Below, piece after piece: positions 18,592 to 26,492 of a DNA stretch of 64,000 nt. The notes below the pieces were generated by a model that saw nothing but the letters and a program-made list of their open reading frames with translations, did no database searches and was not told the origin of the DNA. The DNA lies in contig NZ_QGDV01000005.1 of NCBI RefSeq assembly GCF_003149025.1, forward strand, positions 62,001-126,000, given 5' to 3'. Made by a program: the position numbers and the translations under genes. The first letter of the stretch is position 1. Every line of letters starts with the position of its first letter. The DNA is from Rathayibacter iranicus NCPPB 2253 = VKM Ac-1602. Its GTDB lineage: Bacteria; Actinomycetota; Actinomycetes; Actinomycetales; Microbacteriaceae.

Positions 18592-19185
18592 ATGGTCCAG
18601 GTCGACCGCGGAGAGCATCTGCGCTCGGGAGAGTGGCTTGACCTGAATCGCACGTACTGGGAGGAGCGCACCGGCGAGGGTGCGCTCCGACCGGGGTTGG
18701 CGGAGGCGGTGCTGTCCTCGACGCTCACACCGCGAGTTCTGCACCTCGGCTCCGGCGACGGCCTCGACGCGCACGAATTCGCCGGGCGGGGCGCGACTGT
18801 CGTCGGGGTCGACTTTTCGATGCCGGCTGTACGCCGTGCGCGCGCTCGTGCTGCCGAGCGCGATCTGTCCGAGCGGATCCGCTTCGTCTGCGCGAACCTC
18901 TACGAGTTGCGGCACATGCTGCCCGAGCCGGACTCTTTCGACGTCGTGCTCAGCTCGGAAGGCGTCGTGTCATGGTTGCCCGACCTGGAGGAGTGGGCGC
19001 GGCTCACCGAATGGTTCGTGGCCCCCGGAGGCGTTGTCCTGGTGTGGCCTCGCTCAGGCACTCCGAGAGAAGCGGCCGACGTGCGCACGTGGGCTCGATC
19101 CTCGGCGGACCTCGCAGCTGCCTTGACGGCGGTTGGCCTCACCGTCGATCGGCAGGATGTGCTGCGCGCGACGAAGCCCGTCTGA
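18592..19185 (+). CDS. Class I SAM-dependent methyltransferase
   Basis: A 197-residue Rossmann-fold methyltransferase. Motif I is VLHLGSGDGLDA, followed by the acidic end of strand 2 (VVGVDFS) and the motif IV-like FDVVLSSEGV. No extra domains are present, so the acceptor (small molecule, RNA or protein) cannot be named. The ATG lies six bases after the UPF0182 stop and is preceded by GAAGGAAAG, so the two are probably co-transcribed. Confidence 0.85.
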   Translation: MVQVDRGEHLRSGEWLDLNRTYWEERTGEGALRPGLAEAVLSSTLTPRVLHLGSGDGLDAHEFAGRGATVVGVDFSMPAVRRARARAAERDLSERIRFVCANLYELRHMLPEPDSFDVVLSSEGVVSWLPDLEEWARLTEWFVAPGGVVLVWPRSGTPREAADVRTWARSSADLAAALTAVGLTVDRQDVLRATKPV

Positions 19186-19256
19186 GGGGGAACGTCGACT
19201 GGGCGAAGCGTCGATTTGCACCAGCTTCGTAAGGCCTGTAGTGTTTTCTCTTGTGC

Positions 19257-19330
19257 CGCGGGGTGGAGCAGTTCGGTAGCTCGCTGGGCTCATAACCCAG
19301 AGGTCGTAGGTTCAAATCCTGCCCCCGCAA
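19257..19330 (+). tRNA. tRNA-fMet (CAT), initiator
   Basis: A full cloverleaf can be folded by eye: acceptor CGCGGGG with CCCCGCA, D arm GAGC...GCTC, anticodon stem CTGGG/CCCAG around CTCATAA, and T arm GTAGG TTCAAAT CCTGC. The first acceptor pair is a C1 x A72 mismatch and the anticodon stem carries three consecutive G-C pairs; both are hallmarks of initiator tRNA. The 3' CCA is not encoded. Confidence 0.95.
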
Positions 19331-19338
19331 CAAGAAAG

Positions 19339-19377
19339 CGAAAGCCGGTCCCGAAGGGGATCGGCTTTCGTCGTTTT
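19339..19377 (+). terminator. Intrinsic terminator after tRNA-fMet
   Basis: CGAAAGCCG (19339-19347) pairs with CGGCTTTCG (19362-19370), extended inward by GTCCC/GGGAT, and TCGTTTT follows. It lies just downstream of the tRNA. Confidence 0.85.
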
Positions 19378-19636
19378 AGTGGCCCGTCACTGGGCATCCG
19401 GGATGTGCTCCTCGTCAAGGTTCCCGGCAGATTCGTTCTCGTGACGTCTGTGGCTGCGCGTCCCCGCCTGCTGGCTGCTGCCAGGTCAGACCGCTCCTGC
19501 CAAGGCCCTGGTTGTGGGCGCCGGTAGGCCCCGTCACTCTCCAACCGTCATTCCGCGCCAGGAGAGCGCGTCGACCGGCTACTGCGTATCCTCCTGGTCA
19601 CTGACATTCCGTCAGGTAGGAACGAAGGAGACAACC

Positions 19637-20047
19637 ATGAAGACCGGAGCGGTCAAGAACAGTGGATCGGCGGGCTCGGCGGCCTGGGCGAGGGTCGCCC
19701 TGCTGGGCGTCGTCGCCGGAGCGGCGATCACCGGGGCCGCACCGGCAGGCGCCGACGCCTTCTCGGATGGCTGCGTGTACGTCTGCCTGTTCGAACACGC
19801 CAATTTCGGCGGAAAGATGACTCAGCAGAATCCGAACCGCGAGTCGCTCGGCGGCGACTGGTGGAACGATCAAGCCTCCAGCGTGGCCACCAATAAATAT
19901 GCCACGCGCTTCTACTCGGACGAGCGCTATCACGGATGCAGCATGTTTCTCCCGGCGCAATCGTCCGAGCACTTCCTCCCCAATCGGCATTGCGACGGTG
20001 ATCCGCACGATCTCAACGACCAGATCAGCAGCTGGAGGATCGCCTGA
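19637..20047 (+). CDS. Secreted crystallin-fold protein (peptidase inhibitor I36-like)
   Basis: A 136-residue exported protein. A signal peptide covers about residues 1-40 (basic start, then a hydrophobic Ala/Val/Gly core ending APAGADA). The mature part has four cysteines (CVYVC, GCSM, RHC) and the pattern VCLFEHANFGGK followed by a second NKYATRFYSDERYHG half. This resembles the beta-gamma-crystallin fold of Streptomyces metalloproteinase inhibitors (family I36). A strong ribosome site (GAAGGAG at 19624-19630) precedes the ATG. Its stop overlaps the next start as TGATG, tying it to a lipoprotein, an adaptor and a MacB-type transporter. It could be a protease inhibitor or a bacteriocin-like effector exported or tolerated through these partners; that is inference. 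Confidence 0.7.
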   Translation: MKTGAVKNSGSAGSAAWARVALLGVVAGAAITGAAPAGADAFSDGCVYVCLFEHANFGGKMTQQNPNRESLGGDWWNDQASSVATNKYATRFYSDERYHGCSMFLPAQSSEHFLPNRHCDGDPHDLNDQISSWRIA

Positions 20048-20976
20048 TGCGCAGTGGTGTCCCTCTGTCTTTCGGTGTCTTCATCCTCGCCGGGATTTCC
20101 GTCGTCCTCGTCGGCTGTTCTCAGGAAGCCGTCGGCGTCAGTGGATCGCCTGCCCCGGCGGCGACAGAAGACCAGGTTTATGAGCAAGTCGCCCCGGATG
20201 GTTCGGTGCATGCCGTTCTTCATGAGGAGTTTGAGTCGGTTCGTCTTCCCCTCGATGAGTTCCTGCCCACGACCGACGAGATGCTCGCGGTCACCCACGC
20301 GAATGATCTGCTCATCCTCGACTGCCTGCAGCAGTCCGGTCGTGATTATTCGCCGGCGCATGTGGACTGGCAAGGGGGTTCGGAGGAGCAGTTCAACCGC
20401 CGGTACGGCAGTTGGAGTGTGTCTCGGGCTGCGGTGTATGGCTACGACGTCCCGGAGTCGCCGTATGAGAAAAGCGTGATGGCCGCGGTCGCCGCGGACG
20501 GGACGCCGTCGGCGGAGCAGATGGCTGCCGAGAGCAGGTGCACCAAGTCGGTCGAGCGGATCCCGAATCTCACAGAAGACGCGGGCCACAGCGATAACCC
20601 CACCGAAGCGTTGATGGTGGTTGTCGATGAGGGCCGCTACGGGGGCGCTGCGGCGGCGGCGGAGAGTGAGGAGTTCCCGAAGGTTCGGGCGGCTCTTGCT
20701 GAGTGTTTTGCGCGGAGCGGGTTGTCCATGAGTGATAACCCGTCGTCGTTTGAAGTGATGAATAAGCCGGAGGATGCCGAGGGCCAGGTGAGGACGGCGG
20801 TAGCCGAGGCGACGTGTCATCAGGAGGCGAAGGTGGAGCAGACCCTCTATGACATTCAAGCTCAGTATCAGGCGGGGTATATCGCGGCTCATGAGGCGGA
20901 GCTGGCTGTGGTGAAGCAGAAGCAGGCGGAGGTGCTCGAGCGAGCGAAGAAGGTGATCGCTGAGCATGGAAGCTGA
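20047..20976 (+). CDS. Putative lipoprotein of unknown function
   Basis: A 309-residue protein with a hydrophobic N-terminal segment and lipobox VLVGC (cysteine at residue 24), so it is probably lipid-anchored on the outer face of the membrane. The mature part is acidic, has three further cysteines and several short Glu/Ala-rich helices, and ends in a long basic-acidic helix. I do not recognise a family. It overlaps the secreted crystallin-like gene by one base upstream and the adaptor gene by 11 bases downstream, so all are one operon. An accessory or immunity role for the secreted protein is possible. Confidence 0.75.
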   Translation: MRSGVPLSFGVFILAGISVVLVGCSQEAVGVSGSPAPAATEDQVYEQVAPDGSVHAVLHEEFESVRLPLDEFLPTTDEMLAVTHANDLLILDCLQQSGRDYSPAHVDWQGGSEEQFNRRYGSWSVSRAAVYGYDVPESPYEKSVMAAVAADGTPSAEQMAAESRCTKSVERIPNLTEDAGHSDNPTEALMVVVDEGRYGGAAAAAESEEFPKVRAALAECFARSGLSMSDNPSSFEVMNKPEDAEGQVRTAVAEATCHQEAKVEQTLYDIQAQYQAGYIAAHEAELAVVKQKQAEVLERAKKVIAEHGS

Positions 20977-22180
20977 GCCGGATGGCGACGTCGTTGCCCG
21001 GCCGGGGCTTATCGCGCGTCCCGCTGTGATCGGAGTCTTTGTCGCGGTCGTCCTGCTCGCCGCTGGCAGCGCGTTCTGGTGGGGTCGGTCACTTCAGACT
21101 CCTGAATCGGTGGCCGTCGATGCGTCCACCACCGTGGTGCCGGTCGATGTTGCGATTGAGTCCCGCGTGGTCGCCGAGTCCGCTCGACTGCAGGGAGAGG
21201 TGGTCGCCGGCACGACTCTGCCGGTCGAAGCCGTCCGGCCGCGCTCGGCGTCCCGTGCTGTCGTGACGGCGGTTCACGTCGAGGTCGGGCAGGAGGTCGG
21301 CGCCGGGATGCTCCTCGCCGAGGTCTCGGACAGACCCGTGTTCGTGCTGTCGATGGATGTGCCGCCGTATCGTGCGCTCGCGGCGGGCGATACGGGGGAG
21401 GACGTCACGCGCTTCCAGCAGGCGCTCGCGGAAGCCGGCCTGGACGTCGTGGACAGCGGCGTCATCGACGCGCAAACACAGCGGGCGATCCGAGACCTCT
21501 ACCACCGGGCTGACGCGGAACCACCGGGGGGCATCGGGCCGGGAACGAGTGTCGACCTCGGTGAGCTCGTCATCCTTCCCGGTCCGAGTGCCATCGTCGC
21601 CTCGGTCGCCGCCGTGGGCACCGTCCTGTCGGAGGGCGGCTCCGGCGGAGGCTCATCGCCGGCGTCGTCGTCCTCGCCGGCGACCGCGGCTCCCGTCGAG
21701 CCCAGCGTCGGGACCGGGCAGGCGCTTGCCGAGCTCCGCACGGCTCCCGACGCTGTCCGCGCCCGGGCGACTGTCATCAGCGTGGACGAGTTCACAGTCG
21801 GCACGGCCGTCACGCTGATGGGGGAGGCGGGAGCATCGGCCACGGGTACCGTGTCGTCGATCGGAGCTTTTTCCACAGACTCCTCGTCCGGCGCCGGTTA
21901 CGACGTGAACGTGGCCTTCTCGCAGAGGCCAGACCAGGGTTTTGCGATCGGTCGTCCCGTCACAGTCGCGACCGGTCGGACGGGTGAGCCGGTTCCGGCC
22001 GTCCCCCTCGTCGCGGTGCTCCAGGAGGACGGGAAGACCTTCGTTCAGCCGACAGGTGATCCGAGCGCGACGCTGCCGCCCCGAATCGAGATCGGCCTGC
22101 GCGCGCAGGCGGACGGCTGGGCGTCCTTCGATCCGACCGAGGCCCTTCCTGTCGGCACGATGGTCCGGGTGCCGAGGTGA
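20966..22180 (+). CDS. Peptidoglycan-binding membrane-fusion adaptor
   Basis: A 404-residue HlyD/RND-type adaptor with one N-terminal membrane helix (PAVIGVFVAVVLLAAGSAFWWG). A split lipoyl-like half (VTAVHVEVGQEVGAGMLLAEV) is followed by a PG_binding_1 segment (GDTGEDVTRFQQALAEAGLDV, roughly 140-180). A Ser/Gly/Ala-rich linker and a C-terminal beta region come next. Such adaptors in Gram-positive bacteria work with MacB-type ABC transporters and may anchor the complex to the cell wall. It starts inside the lipoprotein gene and ends in a GTGA overlap with the transporter, so all four genes of the unit are coupled. Confidence 0.82.
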   Translation: MEAEPDGDVVARPGLIARPAVIGVFVAVVLLAAGSAFWWGRSLQTPESVAVDASTTVVPVDVAIESRVVAESARLQGEVVAGTTLPVEAVRPRSASRAVVTAVHVEVGQEVGAGMLLAEVSDRPVFVLSMDVPPYRALAAGDTGEDVTRFQQALAEAGLDVVDSGVIDAQTQRAIRDLYHRADAEPPGGIGPGTSVDLGELVILPGPSAIVASVAAVGTVLSEGGSGGGSSPASSSSPATAAPVEPSVGTGQALAELRTAPDAVRARATVISVDEFTVGTAVTLMGEAGASATGTVSSIGAFSTDSSSGAGYDVNVAFSQRPDQGFAIGRPVTVATGRTGEPVPAVPLVAVLQEDGKTFVQPTGDPSATLPPRIEIGLRAQADGWASFDPTEALPVGTMVRVPR

Positions 22181-24099
22181 CTCCGCTGCTCGAACTGCGT
22201 GATGTGGCCCGCCGGTACGGGGACGGTACGTCCGCGACGACCGCTCTGTCGGCGGTCGATTTGGTCATCGAACGTGGTGAATTCGTGGCGGTGATCGGTC
22301 CCTCAGGGGCGGGTAAGTCGACTCCCCTCAACGTCCTCGGGCTCCTCGATCAGCCGACTTCGGGCAGCTACCGGATCGACGGCGCTGATGTGAGTGCGCT
22401 GCGGGACCACCGCCGGGATCAGTTGCGGTCTCGAGTGTTCGGCTTCGTCTTCCAGGCGTCCCACGTACTGCCCGACGACTCGGTCGAGCGCAACGTCGCG
22501 GTCCCGCTACGCATCGGCGGCCGGAGCACCCAGGAGCAGAGCGAGCGCGTGACGACGGCGCTCGCGCGCCTTGGTCTGCTGCATCGGCGCCGGGCTGCCG
22601 GAAGGTCGCTCTCAGGTGGGGAGCGCCAGCGGCTCGCGATCGCCCGCGCCGTCTGCACCGATCCGGAGGTCATCCTCGCGGACGAGCCAACCGGCAACCT
22701 CGACTCGGCGAACGGTCTTGAGGTGATCCGGCTCCTGCAGGAGCTCCACGGCGAGGGCAGGACAGTTGTGGTGGTCACCCACGACGAACGAGTGGCGCGC
22801 GCCGCGACTCGCAGGATCGAGGTCGCCGACGGGACGGTCATCGCTGATACCGGAGGTAGCAGCTCCCGCCTCGCTCCTTCACGGCGAGCGGAGCGGGGCC
22901 TTGCTCGGCACCGGGCGCGAGCGCTCGTCGGAATCGTGGGCGATGCACTCTCTTCTATGACGCTGCGCCCGGGCCGGACGGCGCTGCTCCTCCTCGCCTT
23001 CCTCGTCGGTACCGGGGGTTTGGTCGCCGCAACGGGCCTGGCCGAGACTGCCGCGCACCAGGTCTCGCAGCGCCTCGTTCGGGCGGCACTCGACGAGGTC
23101 ACGGTGTCGCTTCCCGAGGAACGGAGGACGGCCGAGCGGGTGGACGCTGAGCGAACCGCCGTCGAGCGGATCGACGCTCTCCCCGGGGTCGTCGGCGTCG
23201 CGCGTTCCATCTCCGTTTCTGCAGCGGACGCGGGCCTGGCCAGGTTCCGTCCCGGCTCCGTGCTGGTCCGTCAGAGCGCGCCCGTGCGGGTCGTCGGTGG
23301 TGACTCCGCCCTGCTCGTGCTCGATGACGTGCGCACCCGGCCGTCATCGGCGCGCTCGCTCTTTGATCCGGCTGTGCCGGGTCGCTTCGCTGTGCTCGGC
23401 GCGCAAGCCGCCACGACGCTCGGCGTCGGGGCCGCAGCACCGGGCGTCGAGGTCTGGGTCGGTGGCCAACCCGTCGAGGTCGTCGGACTGATTGAGGACT
23501 CCGGCCGCGCGGATCTCGACTCCGCACTCTTCGTCTCCGCGGCGGTCACCGACCATCTGCCGGGAGCCGACCACTCGCTTGTCGTGCGCACCGAGCCGGG
23601 TCTACCGGCCGCGGTTGCGGAGGCGATTCCTCTCGCCGTCGCTCCAGGAGCGCCCGGATCGGTGAACGTCGAGACGGTCGCCGACCTGCGAAACCTCCGT
23701 CGAGGGGTTGCCGCTGATCTGAGCGCGCTGGTCGCCACGATCTCGCTCGTCCTGCTCGGACTGGCGACGGTGAGTGCGGCCGCGATCCTGTTCGTCTCGG
23801 TCCAGTCCAGGGTCGCCGAGATCGGACTCCGCCGCGCCGTCGGCGCAAGCAGGGCGGCGACTGCCCTGCTCTTTCTCCTCGAGGGGGTGCTTGTCGGTGG
23901 TGCGGGTGGAGCGGCCGGGGCGGCGAGCGGTCTCCTGACGGTATTGGTCGTCAGCGCCGGTCAAGGCTGGGAACCTGTTCTCTCCTCCTCTGCGCCGCTG
24001 CTCGGACTCGCGACGGGGCTCGTCACGGGGACGCTCGCGTCCGTCGCTCCTGCGTTGCGAGCGGCATCGATTGATCCGGCTCGGGCGGTGCGGGCGTGA
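22177..24099 (+). CDS. MacB-type ABC transporter, ATPase-permease fusion
   Basis: A 640-residue single-chain transporter. The N-terminal ATPase (about 1-225) has GPSGAGKST at 41-49, signature SLSGGERQRLAIARA and Walker [13 protein letters not shown]. An FtsX/MacB permease part follows: one membrane helix near 265-285, a large external domain, then three C-terminal helices (LSALVATISLVLLGLATV onward). The residue after the Walker A is Pro (KSTPLN), where Leu is usual. MacB proteins drive extrusion of peptides or drugs from outside the membrane by mechanotransmission, with a partner adaptor. Here the adaptor is the gene just upstream (GTGA overlap). The substrate is inferred to be the secreted protein of this operon or a related peptide. 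Confidence 0.88.
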   Translation: MTPLLELRDVARRYGDGTSATTALSAVDLVIERGEFVAVIGPSGAGKSTPLNVLGLLDQPTSGSYRIDGADVSALRDHRRDQLRSRVFGFVFQASHVLPDDSVERNVAVPLRIGGRSTQEQSERVTTALARLGLLHRRRAAGRSLSGGERQRLAIARAVCTDPEVILADEPTGNLDSANGLEVIRLLQELHGEGRTVVVVTHDERVARAATRRIEVADGTVIADTGGSSSRLAPSRRAERGLARHRARALVGIVGDALSSMTLRPGRTALLLLAFLVGTGGLVAATGLAETAAHQVSQRLVRAALDEVTVSLPEERRTAERVDAERTAVERIDALPGVVGVARSISVSAADAGLARFRPGSVLVRQSAPVRVVGGDSALLVLDDVRTRPSSARSLFDPAVPGRFAVLGAQAATTLGVGAAAPGVEVWVGGQPVEVVGLIEDSGRADLDSALFVSAAVTDHLPGADHSLVVRTEPGLPAAVAEAIPLAVAPGAPGSVNVETVADLRNLRRGVAADLSALVATISLVLLGLATVSAAAILFVSVQSRVAEIGLRRAVGASRAATALLFLLEGVLVGGAGGAAGAASGLLTVLVVSAGQGWEPVLSSSAPLLGLATGLVTGTLASVAPALRAASIDPARAVRA

Positions 24100-24107
24100 C
24101 GAGGTCG

Positions 24108-24488
24108 TCAGTCGCCCTCGATCACGCTCAGCACGTTGCCGGCCGGGTCGCGGAACCAGCAGATCGTCGGCCCGTGACCGCGCATCACTCCGGTCGCGTC
24201 GGTCGGTAGGGCGGGATCGTCGTAGATGGCCGTGACGACTCCCGCCGCGTTCAGCTCCGCCACGGCGGCATCGACACTCTCGACCGCGAAGTTCAGGATG
24301 GTGAAGCCCGCCGGCTCGTGGTCGGGCTTGGGGTAGGCGATCGCGCGGCCGCCGCCCGGCAGTTCGATCTCGAGGATGCCCATCGCGTTCACCGCGACGT
24401 CGAGACCGAGCACGTCACCGTAGAAGGCACGTGCCTTCTCCACGTCATCCACACTGAAGCCGCTGAACGCGCGTTCGCTCCGGATCAT
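24108..24488 (-). CDS. VOC (glyoxalase/bleomycin-resistance fold) protein
   Basis: A 126-residue single-domain vicinal-oxygen-chelate protein with paired beta-alpha-beta-beta-beta units: FSGFSVDDVEKARAFYGDVL at the N-terminus and PTICWFRDPAGNVLSVIEG at the C-terminus. Glu in the last strand (SVIEG) is a typical metal ligand, but the first-half ligand is unclear, so the reaction cannot be named. It is convergent with the MacB gene eight bases away. Start is ATG at 24488. Confidence 0.8.
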   Translation of the reverse strand: MIRSERAFSGFSVDDVEKARAFYGDVLGLDVAVNAMGILEIELPGGGRAIAYPKPDHEPAGFTILNFAVESVDAAVAELNAAGVVTAIYDDPALPTDATGVMRGHGPTICWFRDPAGNVLSVIEGD

Positions 24489-24722
24489 GTCCGTCCTCCG
24501 TTCCGCGGCCGCCCCGTTGCTCCCGCGTCGTCACGGACGCTACTCCGGGCAGGCTCGCGAGTCATCACCGAGCGAGGGTGCAGTGGCACCCGGATCTCAG
24601 CCGGACTGCTTCTTCACTGACCAGAGCACGCTGTGGCGGGGAGAGTCCCGCCGCGCCCGTGCCACTCGGTGTGTCGCCGAGCCGCGCGCGGTATCCTCGA
24701 CCGCGATGTGAAGGGTGGCGGT

Positions 24723-25685
24723 GTGACGGACGAACAGGTGGGCGAGCGCTCGAACGACGGAGCCGGCTCCCACCCGACCCGCCGAAGCCTGCGCGAGGCG
24801 AGAGCGAATCCACGGGCCCTCCCGGCCGCACCGGTTGCCACTCCGATCCTGGTCCCCCTCCGCCCCGTTCGCGGACGTTCGCGGAAGGCGGTCCGCGCCG
24901 CGTTCAGCACGGTCGCCGTTGCCGCTATCGCCGGGCTCGTCGCTGTCTCGGCTTTGCCGGCCTACTCGTTCGACCCGGCTCCCGATTCGCAGGCCGCAAT
25001 CGAAGCTGCCGCTCGCGTGCGGGCCCTGGGCAACCAAAAGCTCACGGTCGCGCCGGACGCCGTGCAGGAGCAGGTCATCCGCGACTCCTTCACCGCGCCG
25101 ACCCAGGCACAGCTCGACGAGGCCGCCGCTCAAGCGCGGGCGCTCGCCGCCGCAGAGCAGGCCGCCCGCGACGCTGAGGCGGCGCGTCTCGCTCAGGAGG
25201 CAAAGGCCGCCACCGCACCGACGGGCGCTCCCGCGGGCAGCGCGGGCACGAGCATCTCGGTCACCCCGCGCCAGGAGGGCGACGACTACCCGTGGCGCGA
25301 CCAGCTCACTGACGAGCAGGGCGGCGGGCTCTCGCCGCTGCGCTACTACTACCGCGAGTGCGTCGACTTCGTCGCCTGGCGCATCAACCGCGACCAGGGA
25401 TCCACGAGCGCGGCGTTCAAGTGGACCTGGGGCAATATGACCCCGGGAGGCGGCAGCGCCTACGCCTGGGCTGGACAGTGGGCCTCGCACGGCTGGGTGA
25501 CGAGCAGCACTCCGGTCCCGGGAGCGGTGGCCTGGTTCACCGGCAACCACGTCGCGTACGTGCAGGCCGTCAATGCCGACGGCACGGTCGCGCTCGAGGA
25601 GTACAACTGGGGCCACAGCCACGCATACCACACGAGGACAATCCCGGCCTCGCAGGTCGCGCTCTTCCTCTACCCGCCGAGCTGA
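24723..25685 (+). CDS. Exported CHAP-domain peptidoglycan hydrolase-like protein
   Basis: A 320-residue protein. A basic N-terminal part of about 65 residues leads into a membrane/signal segment (AFSTVAVAAIAGLVAVSALPAYS). A helical Ala/Gln/Glu-rich coiled-coil-like stalk follows, then a C-terminal CHAP domain. Catalytic residues are visible: Cys in YYRECVDFVAWR and His in GNHVAYVQAV, with EEYNWG further on. CHAP domains cut peptidoglycan as amidases or endopeptidases, so a cell-wall remodelling role is likely. The GTG at 24723 is preferred over the longer open frame because GAAGGGTGG precedes it. The stop overlaps the next gene as TGATG. Confidence 0.85.
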   Translation: MTDEQVGERSNDGAGSHPTRRSLREARANPRALPAAPVATPILVPLRPVRGRSRKAVRAAFSTVAVAAIAGLVAVSALPAYSFDPAPDSQAAIEAAARVRALGNQKLTVAPDAVQEQVIRDSFTAPTQAQLDEAAAQARALAAAEQAARDAEAARLAQEAKAATAPTGAPAGSAGTSISVTPRQEGDDYPWRDQLTDEQGGGLSPLRYYYRECVDFVAWRINRDQGSTSAAFKWTWGNMTPGGGSAYAWAGQWASHGWVTSSTPVPGAVAWFTGNHVAYVQAVNADGTVALEEYNWGHSHAYHTRTIPASQVALFLYPPS

Positions 25686-26488
25686 TGGTTGCCGCCATCG
25701 GGATGGCGGTTGCGCAGTTTGCCCCGACCATCGACCGCGAGCAGAACCTCGCCGTGATCGCGCGGTTGGTGCGCACTGCGGCGGAGCGCGGTGCGAGCCT
25801 GGTCGTCCTGCCCGAGTACAGCTCCGCCTTCACTGACCCGCTCGGGCCAGACATCGTCGCGGCAGGGGAGGCACTCGACGGCCCGTTCGTGCAGGGGCTC
25901 GCGGCACTCGCGCGAGAGCATCGGCTCCATCTTGTCGCAGGGATGGTCGAAGCTGTCGACGATCGGCGGATCGCCAATACTCTGGTGGCTCTCGATCCCT
26001 CGGGGTCGCTCGTCGCGCGCTACCGCAAGCTCCACCTCTACGACGCCTTCGGGCAGACGGAGTCGGAGTGGGTCGCGCCGGGCGAGATCACCGCGCCCGA
26101 AACTTTCGATGTCGGCGGCCTCGTCGTCGGCCTGCAGACCTGCTACGACCTGCGCTTCCCCGAGGTGAGCCGCTGGCTGGTCGACGCGGGGGTAGACGTG
26201 ATCGCGGCGCCCGCCGAATGGGTTCGCGGCCCGCTCAAAGAGGCACACTGGCGGACGCTGGTCACCGCGCGCGCCCTCGAGAACACCGTCTACCTTCTCG
26301 CGGCCGACCAGACGCCACCGATCGGGGTGGGCACGAGCATGGTGGTCGATCCGATGGGCGTCGAGATCGTGACGCTCGGCGAGGTGGAGGACGTCGCCGT
26401 CGCCTGGGTCTCCCGCGACCGGATCCTGCGGGCTCGCGCACAGAACCCGGCGCTCGCGCTGAGGCGATTCCGCGTGCAGCCGCTCTGA
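25685..26488 (+). CDS. Carbon-nitrogen hydrolase (nitrilase superfamily)
   Basis: A 267-residue amidase of the nitrilase superfamily. The Glu-Lys-Cys triad is visible: E in VVLPEYSS, K in RYRKLHLYD, and C in QTCYDLRFPE. Its size and motifs fit the Nit1/Nit2-like omega-amidase or deaminated-glutathione amidase branch, but the substrate cannot be set from sequence alone. A much longer open frame runs upstream through the CHAP gene; the ATG at 25685, overlapping the CHAP stop by one base, is the real start. It is convergent with the aminotransferase four bases downstream; an omega-amidase next to an aminotransferase is a sensible metabolic pairing. Confidence 0.88.
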   Translation: MVAAIGMAVAQFAPTIDREQNLAVIARLVRTAAERGASLVVLPEYSSAFTDPLGPDIVAAGEALDGPFVQGLAALAREHRLHLVAGMVEAVDDRRIANTLVALDPSGSLVARYRKLHLYDAFGQTESEWVAPGEITAPETFDVGGLVVGLQTCYDLRFPEVSRWLVDAGVDVIAAPAEWVRGPLKEAHWRTLVTARALENTVYLLAADQTPPIGVGTSMVVDPMGVEIVTLGEVEDVAVAWVSRDRILRARAQNPALALRRFRVQPL

Positions 26489-26492
26489 TCCC

